64,000 nucleotides of DNA from Chloroherpetonaceae bacterium (GTDB lineage: Bacteria; Bacteroidota; Chlorobiia; Chlorobiales; Chloroherpetonaceae): NCBI GenBank assembly GCA_028277445.1, contig JANQGG010000042.1, positions 1 through 64,000 on the forward strand, given 5' to 3'. A program made the position numbers and the translations under genes. The notes below the pieces were generated by a model. The model saw only the letters and a program-made list of their open reading frames with translations, was not told the DNA's origin and did no database searches. Positions within the stretch are counted from its first letter, which is position 1; each line of letters begins with the position of its first letter. Shown piece by piece: positions 34,770-44,945 of this stretch.

Positions 34770-35825
34770 ATGATATACTTTTTAGTCGCATTTTTCGTTT
34801 CTATCCTTACCATCTGGTTAATTATAAATACCGAGCATCTTCATTATAGTTTTACTCACGATAATGATGTTACGTCTGTTCAAAAATTTCATGAAGAACC
34901 GGTTCCTAGAATTGGTGGAATTGGTATAGCTTCGGGAGTTAGTATATCGTTATATTTCTATGGTATGGATCATGAAAAAGAGAGAGAAATTCTTTTATGG
35001 TTAGTAATATCAACAATTCCGGTATTTTTTGGTGGTTTAATTGAAGATCTTACAAAAAAAGTTGCGCCTTTAATTCGACTTAATCTTGCATTTGTTTCTT
35101 CAGCAATTGCATTTTTTATACTTAATGCATCTTTTGCTAGAACTGGTATAGATTGGATTGACCAATCAATATTAGAGATTATGCCAATTTCTTTAATATT
35201 GACATTGATTATTGTGGGAGGTGTTTCAAACGCTACTAATATTATAGATGGATTTAATGGATTATTGCTTGGTTACGCAATGATGAGCTTTTGTTCAATC
35301 TTTTGGATTAGTTTTCAATGTGACGATCAACTTTTATACACTATTAACCTTGTGATTATTGGTGGGATATTAGGTTTATTTTTATTCAATTTTCCCAGAG
35401 GAAGAATTTTTACGGGTGATGGTGGGGCATATTTAATTGGTTTTTTATTAATTATCAATTCATTTTTACTAGTTGAAAGAAATAGTGATGTTTCACCAAT
35501 ATTACCATTTCTATTGTGTGTTTATCCGATGTTTGAAACATTGTTTTCAATGTATAGACGAGTAGCTATTAGAGGGCATTCGCCATTTACAGCTGATGAT
35601 ATTCATTTACATACATTGATTCATAGAAGAGTTGTTCCTCAGTTAGGATCAATAGCAAAAAAACATCATAACCCGATTACATCACTAATTATATGGGTTA
35701 TTTCTTTAATTAGTATTATACCAACAATTATTTGGTGGGAAAATTCATATGTTTTGTTGATCGCCATCCTTTTGTATTGCTTGATTTATACACTAATATA
35801 CTTAAGAATAGTACGATTTGGATAA
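34770..35825 (+). CDS. Undecaprenyl-phosphate sugar-1-phosphate transferase, WecA/TagO-like
   Basis: A 351-residue polytopic membrane protein of the MraY/WecA superfamily that starts polysaccharide assembly by attaching a sugar phosphate to the lipid carrier. Seen motifs are PRIGGIGIASG, the NATNIIDGFNGLLLG loop, GRIFTGDGGAYLIGF (Mg-binding Asp region) and the cytoplasmic HLHTLIHRR. About ten hydrophobic segments are present. The sugar cannot be read from sequence. It is 24 bases after wzz. Confidence 0.9.
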   Translation: MIYFLVAFFVSILTIWLIINTEHLHYSFTHDNDVTSVQKFHEEPVPRIGGIGIASGVSISLYFYGMDHEKEREILLWLVISTIPVFFGGLIEDLTKKVAPLIRLNLAFVSSAIAFFILNASFARTGIDWIDQSILEIMPISLILTLIIVGGVSNATNIIDGFNGLLLGYAMMSFCSIFWISFQCDDQLLYTINLVIIGGILGLFLFNFPRGRIFTGDGGAYLIGFLLIINSFLLVERNSDVSPILPFLLCVYPMFETLFSMYRRVAIRGHSPFTADDIHLHTLIHRRVVPQLGSIAKKHHNPITSLIIWVISLISIIPTIIWWENSYVLLIAILLYCLIYTLIYLRIVRFG

Positions 35826-36143
35826 TGATGCTTCAACTGGAAAATGAAAAATGTATAATGAGACTAAACAGTTATGAAGTAAAAATTCTAAAAGATATGA
35901 CGCTAAGTTAAATAAAAAACCATAAAACTATATTTATTAGGATATTGTAACAGGTATCAATACGATAATCAATCAGTTCAAAATTCTCTAATGTCTATAT
36001 CGCTTTTGTTACAAACAGTTCAGCTTTATATGTATATGAAATACATTTGCAAAAGAATAGGGATTGTTAGTATTAAATCAGTAATAAAATTATTGAAAAT
36101 TTAACAGTAGTCTTGTTAAGTATCAAATAAAAAATAGTATGCA
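35826..36143. other. Intergenic gap before gmd, no gene seen
   Basis: 318 AT-rich bases with only short frames. The longest, 28 codons from 35826, has no ribosome binding site. It may hold a promoter for the gmd-fcl part of the locus. Confidence 0.4.
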
Positions 36144-37271
36144 ATGAAAAAAGCGCTGATTACCGGAATAACGGGTCAAGATGGAAGTTATCTTGCAGAG
36201 CTTTTATTAGAAAAAGGTTATGAAGTACATGGTATTAAACGACGCGCATCACTTTTTAATACTCAAAGAGTAGATCATATTTATCAAGATCCACATATGA
36301 AAAATGCCAAGTTTAAACTTCATTATGGCGATCTAACGGACTCTTCTAACCTGACTCGTATTATTCAGGAAGTGCAACCGGATGAGGTTTATAACTTGGG
36401 AGCTCAAAGTCATGTCGCCGTTAGTTTTGAGTCGCCTGAATATACGACAGATGTTGATGCTATGGGAACATTGCGATTGCTGGAAGCTATACGTTTTTTG
36501 GGGTTAGAAAAGAAAACACGATTTTATCAGGCAAGCACTAGCGAATTGTATGGTTTGGTACAGGAAATTCCACAAAAAGAAACCACACCCTTTTATCCAC
36601 GAAGTCCATATGCTGTGGCAAAACTTTATGCATACTGGATAACAGTTAATTATCGTGAGTCTTACAATATGTATGCATGTAACGGTATTTTATTCAATCA
36701 TGAATCTCCCCGAAGAGGTGAAACATTTGTAACACGAAAGATCACCAGAGGTTTAGCGAATATTTCACAAGGATTAGAAAAATGTCTCTACATGGGAAAT
36801 TTGAACGCGCTTCGTGACTGGGGGCATACCAAAGATTATGTTCAAATGCAATGGTTGATGCTTCAACAAGATAAACCCGAAGATTTTGTGATTGCAACCG
36901 GAAAACAATACTCTGTTCGTGAGTTCATAGATTGGTCGGCCAAAGAATTAGGTATCACATTAAAATTCGAAGGAAAAGGTTTGGATGAAGTTGGCATAGT
37001 GCAAGATGTTGATGACACAATCTCGAATGGGTTAAAAAGAGGTGATATTATCGTTAGAATTGATCCGCGTTATTTTCGTCCTGCTGAAGTTGAGACGCTT
37101 TTAGGCGATCCCACAAAAGCCAAACAAAAGCTAGGATGGGAGCCAAAGATAACCGCCCAAGAGATGAGCGCCGAAATGGTTAAATCTGATCTTGAGATTG
37201 CAAAACGGTACGCATTATTAAAAAAACATGGTTTTCATGCGTCAATTTCTCAGGAAAATTTTCATGGATAA
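36144..37271 (+). CDS. gmd: GDP-mannose 4,6-dehydratase
   Basis: A 375-residue short-chain dehydrogenase that converts GDP-D-mannose to GDP-4-keto-6-deoxymannose, the first step to GDP-L-fucose. NAD(P)-binding motif [20 protein letters not shown], the catalytic triad region [18 protein letters not shown], the YxxxK in [12 protein letters not shown], and [19 protein letters not shown] are all canonical. Its end overlaps fcl by eight bases. Confidence 0.97.
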   Translation: MKKALITGITGQDGSYLAELLLEKGYEVHGIKRRASLFNTQRVDHIYQDPHMKNAKFKLHYGDLTDSSNLTRIIQEVQPDEVYNLGAQSHVAVSFESPEYTTDVDAMGTLRLLEAIRFLGLEKKTRFYQASTSELYGLVQEIPQKETTPFYPRSPYAVAKLYAYWITVNYRESYNMYACNGILFNHESPRRGETFVTRKITRGLANISQGLEKCLYMGNLNALRDWGHTKDYVQMQWLMLQQDKPEDFVIATGKQYSVREFIDWSAKELGITLKFEGKGLDEVGIVQDVDDTISNGLKRGDIIVRIDPRYFRPAEVETLLGDPTKAKQKLGWEPKITAQEMSAEMVKSDLEIAKRYALLKKHGFHASISQENFHG

Positions 37272-38247
37272 TCAGTTAGAGGCTAAAATTTTTGTTGCCG
37301 GTCATAACGGTATGGTTGGCAATGCTATTGTAGGGCGTTTAAGATCATTAGGGTATTCAAATATTATTACAAGGTCGCGTAAAGAGCTTGATTTGCTAAA
37401 CCAAAACGACGTGGAATCGTTTTTCATGGCAGAAAAGATTGACCAGGTTTATTTGGCAGCTGCAAAAGTTGGCGGCATTCATGCGAACAATACCTATCCC
37501 GCTGAATTCATCTATGATAATTTGATGATTGAGGTAAATATTATCCACGCAGCGCATCAAAGCGACGTGCAAAAATTGCTTTTTTTGGGAAGCAGTTGCA
37601 TTTATCCAAAGTTAGCGCTACAGCCAATGAAGGAAGATTCGCTCTTGACTGGAAAACTTGAAGCTACTAATGAGCCATACGCAATTGCAAAAATTGCAGG
37701 TATTAAATTGTGTGAAAGTTATAATCGTCAATACGGACGTGATTATCGGAGTGTGATGCCGACCAATTTATATGGCCCGTACGACAATTTCCATCCTGAA
37801 AATAGTCATGTTATTCCAGCGCTAATTAGGCGTTTTCAAGAAGCGGTTGAAAATAAAGATCATGAAGTTGTAATATGGGGGTCAGGAAAGCCAATGCGGG
37901 AATTTTTGCATGTAGATGATATGGCTGCAGCAAGTGTGTATGTAATGAATTTAGAAAAATCCATTTATGATGAGTATACTGAACCTATGCTATCACATAT
38001 CAATGTGGGAACTGGAATGGACTGCACAATTCATGAGCTAGCAGAAACCATTTCAAAAGTCACAGAGTTCCAGGGTAAGTTAAAGTTCGATACTTCCAAA
38101 CCTGACGGAACACCCCGTAAATTATTAGATGTTTCGCGGCTACAATCACTTGGATGGAAAGCAAGTATCTCTCTCGAAGCAGGGCTTTCTCAAACATACA
38201 AATGGTTTTTAGAATATAAAAACAACTTTAGAGGGCGAATCAAATGA
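37264..38247 (+). CDS. fcl: GDP-L-fucose synthase
   Basis: A 327-residue epimerase/reductase that makes GDP-L-fucose from the Gmd product. [18 protein letters not shown] is the cofactor loop, [19 protein letters not shown] and [15 protein letters not shown] hold the Ser-Tyr-Lys triad, and [20 protein letters not shown] is typical. The ATG at 37264 ([10 protein letters not shown]) is preferred over an in-frame ATG at 37228, which would overlap gmd by 44 bases. Confidence 0.96.
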   Translation: MDNQLEAKIFVAGHNGMVGNAIVGRLRSLGYSNIITRSRKELDLLNQNDVESFFMAEKIDQVYLAAAKVGGIHANNTYPAEFIYDNLMIEVNIIHAAHQSDVQKLLFLGSSCIYPKLALQPMKEDSLLTGKLEATNEPYAIAKIAGIKLCESYNRQYGRDYRSVMPTNLYGPYDNFHPENSHVIPALIRRFQEAVENKDHEVVIWGSGKPMREFLHVDDMAAASVYVMNLEKSIYDEYTEPMLSHINVGTGMDCTIHELAETISKVTEFQGKLKFDTSKPDGTPRKLLDVSRLQSLGWKASISLEAGLSQTYKWFLEYKNNFRGRIK

Positions 38248-38287
38248 AAGTCTGATTTACTACATTTTCAGGTTACACTATTAAAGT

Positions 38288-39625
38288 ATGATAAGTAAAA
38301 TAAAAGCCAAATTATCCTCCGATATTCATTTGACAGAACTTCTTAAGGGATCAACCATATCATTTTTTTTCAGAATATTTGGAATGGGGTTGGGGTATGT
38401 ATTGACAATAATGATAGCAAGATGGTATGGGGCCGAAACTTTGGGTCTTTTTGTATTATCATTAACATTGTTAAATATTTTTGCTACTTTAGCAGTTTTT
38501 GGGTTTGATAATGCATTAGTTAAGCTTATTGCAGAATTCATCAGTACTGAAAAACATACTTTAGTAAATGAAATATGTAAAAAATCATTAATAGTAACAT
38601 TTTTTATTGGGGTCTTATTGTCGGTTGTTTTTTTTTTAAGCTCAATTGTTTTCGCTAAAGAGTTTTTTCAAAATGAAAAACTTGTCATTTTTTTTAAAAT
38701 AATGTCTTTTGGTATAGTTCCATTAAGCATTATTCGAATTTGTTCTGCAGTATTTAGAGGGTTTCAAGATATTATAAGATATTCATTTCTTGAAAATGTT
38801 GCAGTATATTTATTGGCTACAATTTTTCTTGCTATTGAGTTTTTTGTTTTTCATAAATTAAATCCAAATACCACAATTATAATTTATGTGGCATGTTTAA
38901 TGATTTTCATGTTAATATGTTTTTTTATGGCTCAAGGTCTCAAATCTGAAGCTTTTAAAATTGATATTAAACAAAAGGGATTAAATTTTAAAAAAATAAT
39001 AAAGGTATCAGCTCCTATGCTTTTAACAAATTCAATGGCAATTGTTATTCAGTGGACTGATATCATTATGCTTGGTTTATTTAGGAGTGAAGTAGATGTA
39101 GGGATATATAGTGTTGTAATAAAAATTTCAGGACTTGCTAATATTACTCTAATGTCTATAAACTCTATTGCTGCCCCAAAATTTTCCTCATTATATAGTA
39201 GAGGGGATATGAATGGATTAAAAAATGCTGTACAAAGTTCTACAAAAATGATTTTCTATAGCACATTGCCTATTATTATGATACTTACATTTTTTTCATC
39301 AATCATATTGAATTTTTTTGGTAGTGATTTTATTATAGGGGTTACAGCTCTTTGGGTGCTAATGTTTGGACAGTTTATCAATGCTTTAACTGGTCCTGTT
39401 GGAAGTTTACTAAACATGACAAATAAGCATGTGCTATTTAATAAAATAATTTTATTATGTAGTGCCCTAAATATAGTGTTAAACTATTTTATGATTCAGC
39501 GATATGGGATAACCGGAGCATCAGTAGCTACATCAATATCTTTAATTTTATTAAATATACTCCCATTTTTTTATGTGAAGTATTATTATGGTTTTTTTAG
39601 TCTCAATTTATTAATGAAAAAATGA
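38288..39625 (+). CDS. Polysaccharide flippase (Wzx / MATE-like)
   Basis: A 445-residue integral membrane protein with about twelve to fourteen hydrophobic segments. GSTISFFFRIFGMGLGYVLT and MIARWYGAETLGLFVLSL at the N-terminus are typical of the polysaccharide transporter family that flips lipid-linked repeat units across the inner membrane. AT content is far higher than in the flanking housekeeping genes. Its stop overlaps the next start (ATGA). Confidence 0.9.
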   Translation: MISKIKAKLSSDIHLTELLKGSTISFFFRIFGMGLGYVLTIMIARWYGAETLGLFVLSLTLLNIFATLAVFGFDNALVKLIAEFISTEKHTLVNEICKKSLIVTFFIGVLLSVVFFLSSIVFAKEFFQNEKLVIFFKIMSFGIVPLSIIRICSAVFRGFQDIIRYSFLENVAVYLLATIFLAIEFFVFHKLNPNTTIIIYVACLMIFMLICFFMAQGLKSEAFKIDIKQKGLNFKKIIKVSAPMLLTNSMAIVIQWTDIIMLGLFRSEVDVGIYSVVIKISGLANITLMSINSIAAPKFSSLYSRGDMNGLKNAVQSSTKMIFYSTLPIIMILTFFSSIILNFFGSDFIIGVTALWVLMFGQFINALTGPVGSLLNMTNKHVLFNKIILLCSALNIVLNYFMIQRYGITGASVATSISLILLNILPFFYVKYYYGFFSLNLLMKK

Positions 39626-40485
39626 AACAGCCCATAGTTATTATTGGGATGCACCGTTCGGGAACTTCATTATTAGCAAGAATTTTAAAAGACATTGGTG
39701 TCTTTATGGGAAAGAAGCTTCAGGGAGATCATGAGTCAACCTATTTTCTTGATATTAATGAATGGATTTTTCAACAAGCTAATGCTTCATGGGATAATCC
39801 ATATAACATGAATTATATTGATGACTATTTTATTGAACAAACATCTATTAGGATAATTCGTTATTTAAAATCATTTAGAAATTATGAATACTTCGGTTAT
39901 GATAAGAAAATATCTTTAATCAATTTTAATAATATTAAGTTTGCTTGGGGTTGGAAAGATCCTAGAAATACATTTACTATTGATATTTGGAAGAAAATTT
40001 TCCCCAAGCTTAAAATAATTCATATTTATAGAAACCCTATTGATGTTGCAAATAGTTTAAGAGTAAGGGAAGAAAAAGTTAGGCGCAAGAAAATAACTTT
40101 AAATAAATTGATAAAAGATTCTTTTTTAATAGGGAATTCGGGGTTTAGTTCTTCAGTTAGAACCAATAATATTTATCAAGGAGTATGTTTATGGAGTGAA
40201 TATACAGAAAAAGCATTTTCTTGTATTGAAAATTATGATGGATTGAATTTGAGGTATGAATCCTTTTTAGAAAACCCAAAAACTATTTTATCTGATATTC
40301 TATCATTTATTGAATTTTTTCCGACAAAACATTTTAAAGCGGATGAGTATTTTAATAATTTTGACCGAACCAGAAAAAATGCTTTCTTGAAAGATCAAAA
40401 ATTGGTTGATTTGTTTTTGAATACCAAAAAAGATGATAAGATAAATTTGTTAATGAATAAATGCAGTTATGATAGCATTTTATAA
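39622..40485 (+). CDS. Sulfotransferase-family protein
   Basis: A 287-residue PAPS-dependent sulfotransferase-like protein. The 5'-phosphosulfate loop is IVIIGMHRSGTSLLARILK, and the 3'-phosphate loop is IHIYRNPIDVANSLRVREE. Family members transfer sulfate to sugars or other acceptors. Its place between a flippase and a polymerase candidate suggests that the exopolysaccharide is sulfated, or that a precursor is modified (inference). It is low in GC, like its neighbours. Confidence 0.85.
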   Translation: MKQPIVIIGMHRSGTSLLARILKDIGVFMGKKLQGDHESTYFLDINEWIFQQANASWDNPYNMNYIDDYFIEQTSIRIIRYLKSFRNYEYFGYDKKISLINFNNIKFAWGWKDPRNTFTIDIWKKIFPKLKIIHIYRNPIDVANSLRVREEKVRRKKITLNKLIKDSFLIGNSGFSSSVRTNNIYQGVCLWSEYTEKAFSCIENYDGLNLRYESFLENPKTILSDILSFIEFFPTKHFKADEYFNNFDRTRKNAFLKDQKLVDLFLNTKKDDKINLLMNKCSYDSIL

Positions 40486-40836
40486 ATATTATATTTATTA
40501 TATGATCCTACTGGTCCTTATGATAGTTTTATTGCATTTGATATTATTGAAATATGTAAATTCATCTTATCCTTTATTTATATATAATCAATAAACTCAT
40601 TTGTTTTAATTGGGTATGTTTTCGGATATAAAGAAATTGACATTGATTCTATAAAAATATTTTTGCGAACATTGTTTTTGTTTTTGAATTTAACTGTAAA
40701 ACAAAAATACACATCGATAAAAATATATCATTTTAAAAAATCACATCTGATAATCTTGGCATTGATTTATGTAAGTGCTTTGGTTTGGGTTACTACACAA
40801 GGGATTTCGAACCCGGTGACAGGTAGTGCATAAATT
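40486..40836 (+). pseudogene. Decayed membrane-protein remnant in the polysaccharide locus
   Basis: An ATG at 40502 opens a 30-codon hydrophobic frame (MILLVLMIVLLHLILLKYVN...) that stops near 40593. A second frame continues without a gap from about 40588 (NSFVLIGYVFGYKEIDID...) to a TAA at 40831 and contains another hydrophobic segment (LIILALIYVSALVWVTTQGI). Joined, they would make the N-terminal part of a polytopic membrane protein with a frameshift. I cannot name the family; a former polymerase is one option. Confidence 0.4.
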
Positions 40837-40989
40837 TTTTATTGTTAATGCAGGAAAGAGCTGATGTTAAAAATGAATGGCATTATATGTGTTTCCTATA
40901 ATATGACAAAAAATTGTGTTTAAATATGTTGAAGAAAATCAGTGTTTAAATGTTTTACATAGCGGTATTAAATTTGAAAATAAAAAGTG

Positions 40990-41331
40990 TTAAACCTATC
41001 TCAAAGAAAAGTCAAGTAAGACAATTGTTATTATTGGTTACATATTTAAAAGAAAGGGTGTTGATTGTCAAGAGGTACTACCCCGTGTCTTAATGAATCC
41101 TGTGCTAGTGGTTTGCCAGTAGTTACTTTCAATGTGACAATTACTAAGGAATGGCTACCATTTAACTATCCCTACCTGTATCAAATTGGTGACATTGACT
41201 TAAAATTGAAACAACCTTAAAAGTAATCACAACTAATGATCCAATGCTTTACCAATAAGTGAAAAACCATATAGAAGTTAATTTTAACCAACAAAGATTA
41301 GTATCTAAACTATACGGGTTATTGACATCGT
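40990..41331 (+). pseudogene. Decayed glycosyltransferase 3' remnant
   Basis: In one frame, GVDCQEVLPRVLM near 41058-41093. In the next, ESCASGLPVVTFNVTITKEW from 41096. Together these restore the E-x7-E-type block of a GT4 glycosyltransferase (compare EGLPRVLLEAMASGLPVV). The tail near 41276-41331 reads NFNQQRLVSKLYGLLTS then a stop. Several frameshifts and stops separate the pieces, so it is not functional. Confidence 0.55.
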
Positions 41332-42499
41332 GATACAAAAATATACCTCAAAAGGAAATTGTTATTCGTTTTTTTTATTTCTATTTTTATTATCGCTTTT
41401 AGTTGATTCAGGTGGGGCTCTGGGTTTCAGAAATTTAATGTTGACGGTTGTTATTTTATTGACAATAATATTGTTTTTAAATACATCTTTTAAGTTCCTT
41501 AAAGAGCATTTATTTTTGATATTTGTTTGTTTGACTTTAGCAGCTTGGGGTGCTTTCTCTGGAACTCTAAATAATATACCGATTGAAAAAACATTTATTT
41601 TTTCTTACTTTTTAATTGCAATACCTGTTTTTTATATATTTTTTAAATTATTTACCCAAGAATTGATTATTAGTAACATGATCTTGGTGGGCCAGGTGTT
41701 TGTTTTTTCGGTTGCTTTTGTACACATTATGGTTTTAAGTGAGTTTTTAATACCTGCAGATTTGATAATTGTTTTCTTATTAAAAAATTTCGATGGTTTA
41801 TTTCATCCGAAGAATTTTTTTGGTTTCGATTATTATGTAATTTACTTTCAAGCTACACTTTTGTTTACAGTTTTTTCAATAATTTTTTATACTCAAAAAA
41901 AATATAAACTCTACTTTTTCTCTCTTCTTCTGTTGTTTGTATCGACTTCACGATTTGGTTTATTTGTTGGAATATTGGTTCCTATTCTAATTCGCTTTTT
42001 AGGAAAAAGAAGATTATCAAAACTAACAGTTTACTTTTTTATTTTTTTGCCGCTTCTAATTTTATTACTTTATGTGTATGTATATTTTGCTAATTCCAGT
42101 TCATGGAATGCTGATCCCTATTATGGGCTTACGAGTGGGGAAGCAAGAATTGCACATGTGATATCCACAATTAATAGTTTCACAGATATTAAGTCAGTCA
42201 TCTTAGGGCAAGGACCTGGCTCGGAATTTTATACTTTGAGATGTAACTGTTTTGTTGATAATACAGAGCTAAGTCAGTTAGAGTTTTTGAGAAAGTTTGG
42301 CCTTATAGGTTATATTTTATTTCATTTGTTTTTATTTTATGTTGTTTTTAGGAATAATTCTAATCATTTGTACGATTTAAATATGTTTGTATTAACTGCT
42401 TATGTAGTTTCTGTTTCAAATCCAGTTTTAACATCTTTAATTTTTAGTGCTTTAATTAGTTTGTCGTTAAGATGTCAATTGATAAGGGCTTTTAAATGA
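41330..42499 (+). CDS. O-antigen polymerase (Wzy) candidate
   Basis: A 389-residue polytopic membrane protein starting with GTG, with about ten to twelve hydrophobic segments. A hydrophilic periplasmic-type loop lies near residues 260-325, including SGEARIAHVISTINSFTDI and LGQGPGSEFY. This layout (many transmembrane segments, one large late loop, locus position) fits Wzy polymerases, whose sequences are poorly conserved. No strong motif confirms it. It overlaps the next gene by four bases. Confidence 0.65.
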   Translation: MIQKYTSKGNCYSFFLFLFLLSLLVDSGGALGFRNLMLTVVILLTIILFLNTSFKFLKEHLFLIFVCLTLAAWGAFSGTLNNIPIEKTFIFSYFLIAIPVFYIFFKLFTQELIISNMILVGQVFVFSVAFVHIMVLSEFLIPADLIIVFLLKNFDGLFHPKNFFGFDYYVIYFQATLLFTVFSIIFYTQKKYKLYFFSLLLLFVSTSRFGLFVGILVPILIRFLGKRRLSKLTVYFFIFLPLLILLLYVYVYFANSSSWNADPYYGLTSGEARIAHVISTINSFTDIKSVILGQGPGSEFYTLRCNCFVDNTELSQLEFLRKFGLIGYILFHLFLFYVVFRNNSNHLYDLNMFVLTAYVVSVSNPVLTSLIFSALISLSLRCQLIRAFK

Positions 42500-43341
42500 A
42501 CGCAGTTTTAGTAGTAAGATATGAAATATCTTCAAATATATTTAGTGAGTTAATCTTTGAGATTTCTAAAAAATTTAAAGTTTATGTTTATGACAATTCA
42601 AAGGTAGGTTTAAATTTAGGTGGTTCGGCAATTTATTATTTTCATGACCCGGATAATGGTGGTTTGGCAAAAGCTATTAATCATTGTGTAAATCAGGCGA
42701 TTTCTGATGGAGTTGAACAATTAGTATATTTTGATCAAGATTCTCGTTTGAATTTAGAGCTTATTTCTGATTTGTTTTCATCTTATGATAGAGTGTTAAA
42801 AAAACACCCTAATTTGTTTGTTTTAGGGCCCCAGCCGGTCATGGTTGATGGTGATTTTTACCCAATAAAATTAGAAAAAGAAATTGATAATGATTTATTT
42901 GGGGCATCTGAAATAATTACCTCTGGGATGGTCTTCAAACCTTTTTTTGTTAGGGAGCTTGGGTATTTCGATGAAGATTTGTTCTTAGATTTGGTGGATT
43001 TTGAAATTTGTTGGCGTGCTCGGGCAGCTGGGATGTTGGTTGCTGTGGATCGTAGAATCAAAATGGTTCATGAAGTTGGAGAGGCCACCATTAAAATACC
43101 CTTTCGAGTATTACCTGTTTCTTCTCCTGTTCGAAATTACTATCAATTGAGGAACATGCTGTATCTAGCAATTTATAAATATAATTACAGTAAGAGCAAA
43201 GTGTTTTATTATCTTCTTCGTCGTGCATTCAACATTTTTATCAATCTTATTTTTTCTGATAATAAATTACTTCGTCTTAAATATAATTATTGTGGTGTCA
43301 AAGATGCCATAAAAAATAAAATGGGTAAAGCTCCATTTTAA
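42496..43341 (+). CDS. Glycosyltransferase family 2, rhamnosyltransferase-like
   Basis: A 281-residue GT-A enzyme. VYVYDNSKVG, NGGLAKAINHCVNQAISDG and the Asp motif YFDQDSR (metal-binding) are followed by DEDLFLDLVDFEICWRARAA. This arrangement resembles dTDP-rhamnosyl transferases of polysaccharide loci. Donor and acceptor are not visible from sequence. No rml genes are in the window. Confidence 0.88.
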   Translation: MNAVLVVRYEISSNIFSELIFEISKKFKVYVYDNSKVGLNLGGSAIYYFHDPDNGGLAKAINHCVNQAISDGVEQLVYFDQDSRLNLELISDLFSSYDRVLKKHPNLFVLGPQPVMVDGDFYPIKLEKEIDNDLFGASEIITSGMVFKPFFVRELGYFDEDLFLDLVDFEICWRARAAGMLVAVDRRIKMVHEVGEATIKIPFRVLPVSSPVRNYYQLRNMLYLAIYKYNYSKSKVFYYLLRRAFNIFINLIFSDNKLLRLKYNYCGVKDAIKNKMGKAPF

Positions 43342-44541
43342 ATGGATAAAAAAATTTTGCTTTATACCCCATTCGTTAAAATGGGCGGCATAGAGAAAGT
43401 TTCTATTGAGTTTTTAAAAATCCTTAAAGAAAATGGTATTCAGGTTGAACTTTTGGTTGATTATGACATGAGAGACAAGAATGTTTTGCTGGATACTTTA
43501 CCATGCGATGTAGAGTATAGTTTTGTCAAAGGTCCAAAACTATCTAACTTCATTTATGTTCTTCGATCACTCGCGAAACGCAATAAGGTATTATTACCGC
43601 TTTTGCTTGCATCAGTCTTAATTAGTGACTTTTTTTTGTATCACTTGAAGGTTAAAAAGTTGGTGAAGAAAAAAAAGTATGATATGGTTATTACTTTTTA
43701 TCAGTTTTTGCCCACTTATTTGGCCAATAATTCATATTATAAAAATGTACTTTGGTTGCATGGCTCTCTTGAACACTTTATAGGAGGATCCAAAAACCTT
43801 TTTAAAAAAATGTACTTACGAAAATTTAAAAAATATGACAAGGTTGTTACTATTTCCGATGAAATGCTAGATCAACTTCTTACAATTTATCCCCAACTTA
43901 ATGAGTCACAAGTTGCACGTATTTATAACCCTTTGGATTTTAACTTGATTGCAAAAAAGTCAATAGATAAAGGCTCTCTAAGTGAAACAGAAAAGCAAAT
44001 TATTTCTAAGCCCTTTATTTGTCATGTTTCGCGTGTAGATGAAAACCAGAAAGATATCTCAACCTTAATAAAAGCTTATGCAAATGTTATCGCTTGCAGT
44101 GCCATTACTCATAACCTTGTAATAGTAGGATCAGGGCCAGATGTTGATAATTTGAAAGCACTTTCTGAAAAGATGGGTGTATCAGAAAAAGTTTGTTTTA
44201 TAGGTAATCAGCTAAATCCTTATGTTTGGATGAAGCAAGCAGATGCTTTAGTTTTATCTTCTAAATTCGAAGGATTTGGCTTGGTGTTAGTTGAAGCAAT
44301 GGCAGTTGGAACTTTTGTTATTTCTTCAGCATGTAAAACAGGGCCAAGGGAAATTTTAGGTAATGGACAGTGCGGTGATCTGTTTGAAGTCGGAAACGTT
44401 CAAATGCTTTCTAAAGCAATAGAAGATGGTCTAAAAGACAAATCATATCGTGACAGAAAAATCGCTCTTGCTAGTCAAAGAATTCTTGCTTTTGACAGAC
44501 AGAGAATTGCGAAACAGTTATTGGAACTGGTAAATAGGTAA
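43342..44541 (+). CDS. Glycosyltransferase family 4 (GT-B fold)
   Basis: A 399-residue retaining glycosyltransferase. N-terminal LLYTPFVKMGGIEKVSIEFL, donor domain FICHVSRVDENQKDISTLIK, and E-x7-E block SSKFEGFGLVLVEAMAVGTF are typical of GT4. It starts directly after the GT2 stop. It probably adds one sugar of the repeat unit on the cytoplasmic face. Confidence 0.93.
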   Translation: MDKKILLYTPFVKMGGIEKVSIEFLKILKENGIQVELLVDYDMRDKNVLLDTLPCDVEYSFVKGPKLSNFIYVLRSLAKRNKVLLPLLLASVLISDFFLYHLKVKKLVKKKKYDMVITFYQFLPTYLANNSYYKNVLWLHGSLEHFIGGSKNLFKKMYLRKFKKYDKVVTISDEMLDQLLTIYPQLNESQVARIYNPLDFNLIAKKSIDKGSLSETEKQIISKPFICHVSRVDENQKDISTLIKAYANVIACSAITHNLVIVGSGPDVDNLKALSEKMGVSEKVCFIGNQLNPYVWMKQADALVLSSKFEGFGLVLVEAMAVGTFVISSACKTGPREILGNGQCGDLFEVGNVQMLSKAIEDGLKDKSYRDRKIALASQRILAFDRQRIAKQLLELVNR

Positions 44542-44628
44542 ATGTAAATATGAAACATCTATGATTGAGGAAACACAAACAAGCATGAAAAAATGTACCA
44601 GACCTGATAAACTAAAAGCGAGGCTACA

Positions 44629-44945
44629 ATGGGAGAAAAAATAATTGAATTGGTTCAAATCATAGAGTAAGGCTGTGGAATAGATTTTCACAAAGAAACG
44701 GCTGTAGCGACGGTAATGGGAAATGGTGTTAAAACAGAAACAAATGCATATAAAACAACCTTACCAATGCAATGCATTGAAAGAAATGAAACAATGGCTT
44801 CAAAGCGTGGGCAACCCATATAGCAATGGAAAAGCACAGGGGCATATTGGAAACCGGTTTTCAATATTTTAGAGGATGCTTTTGAAGTGATATTAGTAAA
44901 TGCTAGACATATAAAAACGTACCGGGAAGAAAGACTGACAAAGTC
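44629..44945 (+). pseudogene. IS110-family transposase remnant (N-terminal part)
   Basis: The pieces read MGEKIIELVQIIE, stop, GCGIDFHKETAVATVMGNGV, then after frameshifts KEMKQWLQSVG, TGAYWKPVFNILEDAFEVIL and VNARHIK, then NVPGRKTDK. This is the order of the DEDD catalytic half of an IS110 transposase. It carries at least one nonsense codon (44668) and several frameshifts, and the C-terminal half is missing. Where it ends, the galE remnant begins. Confidence 0.85.
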
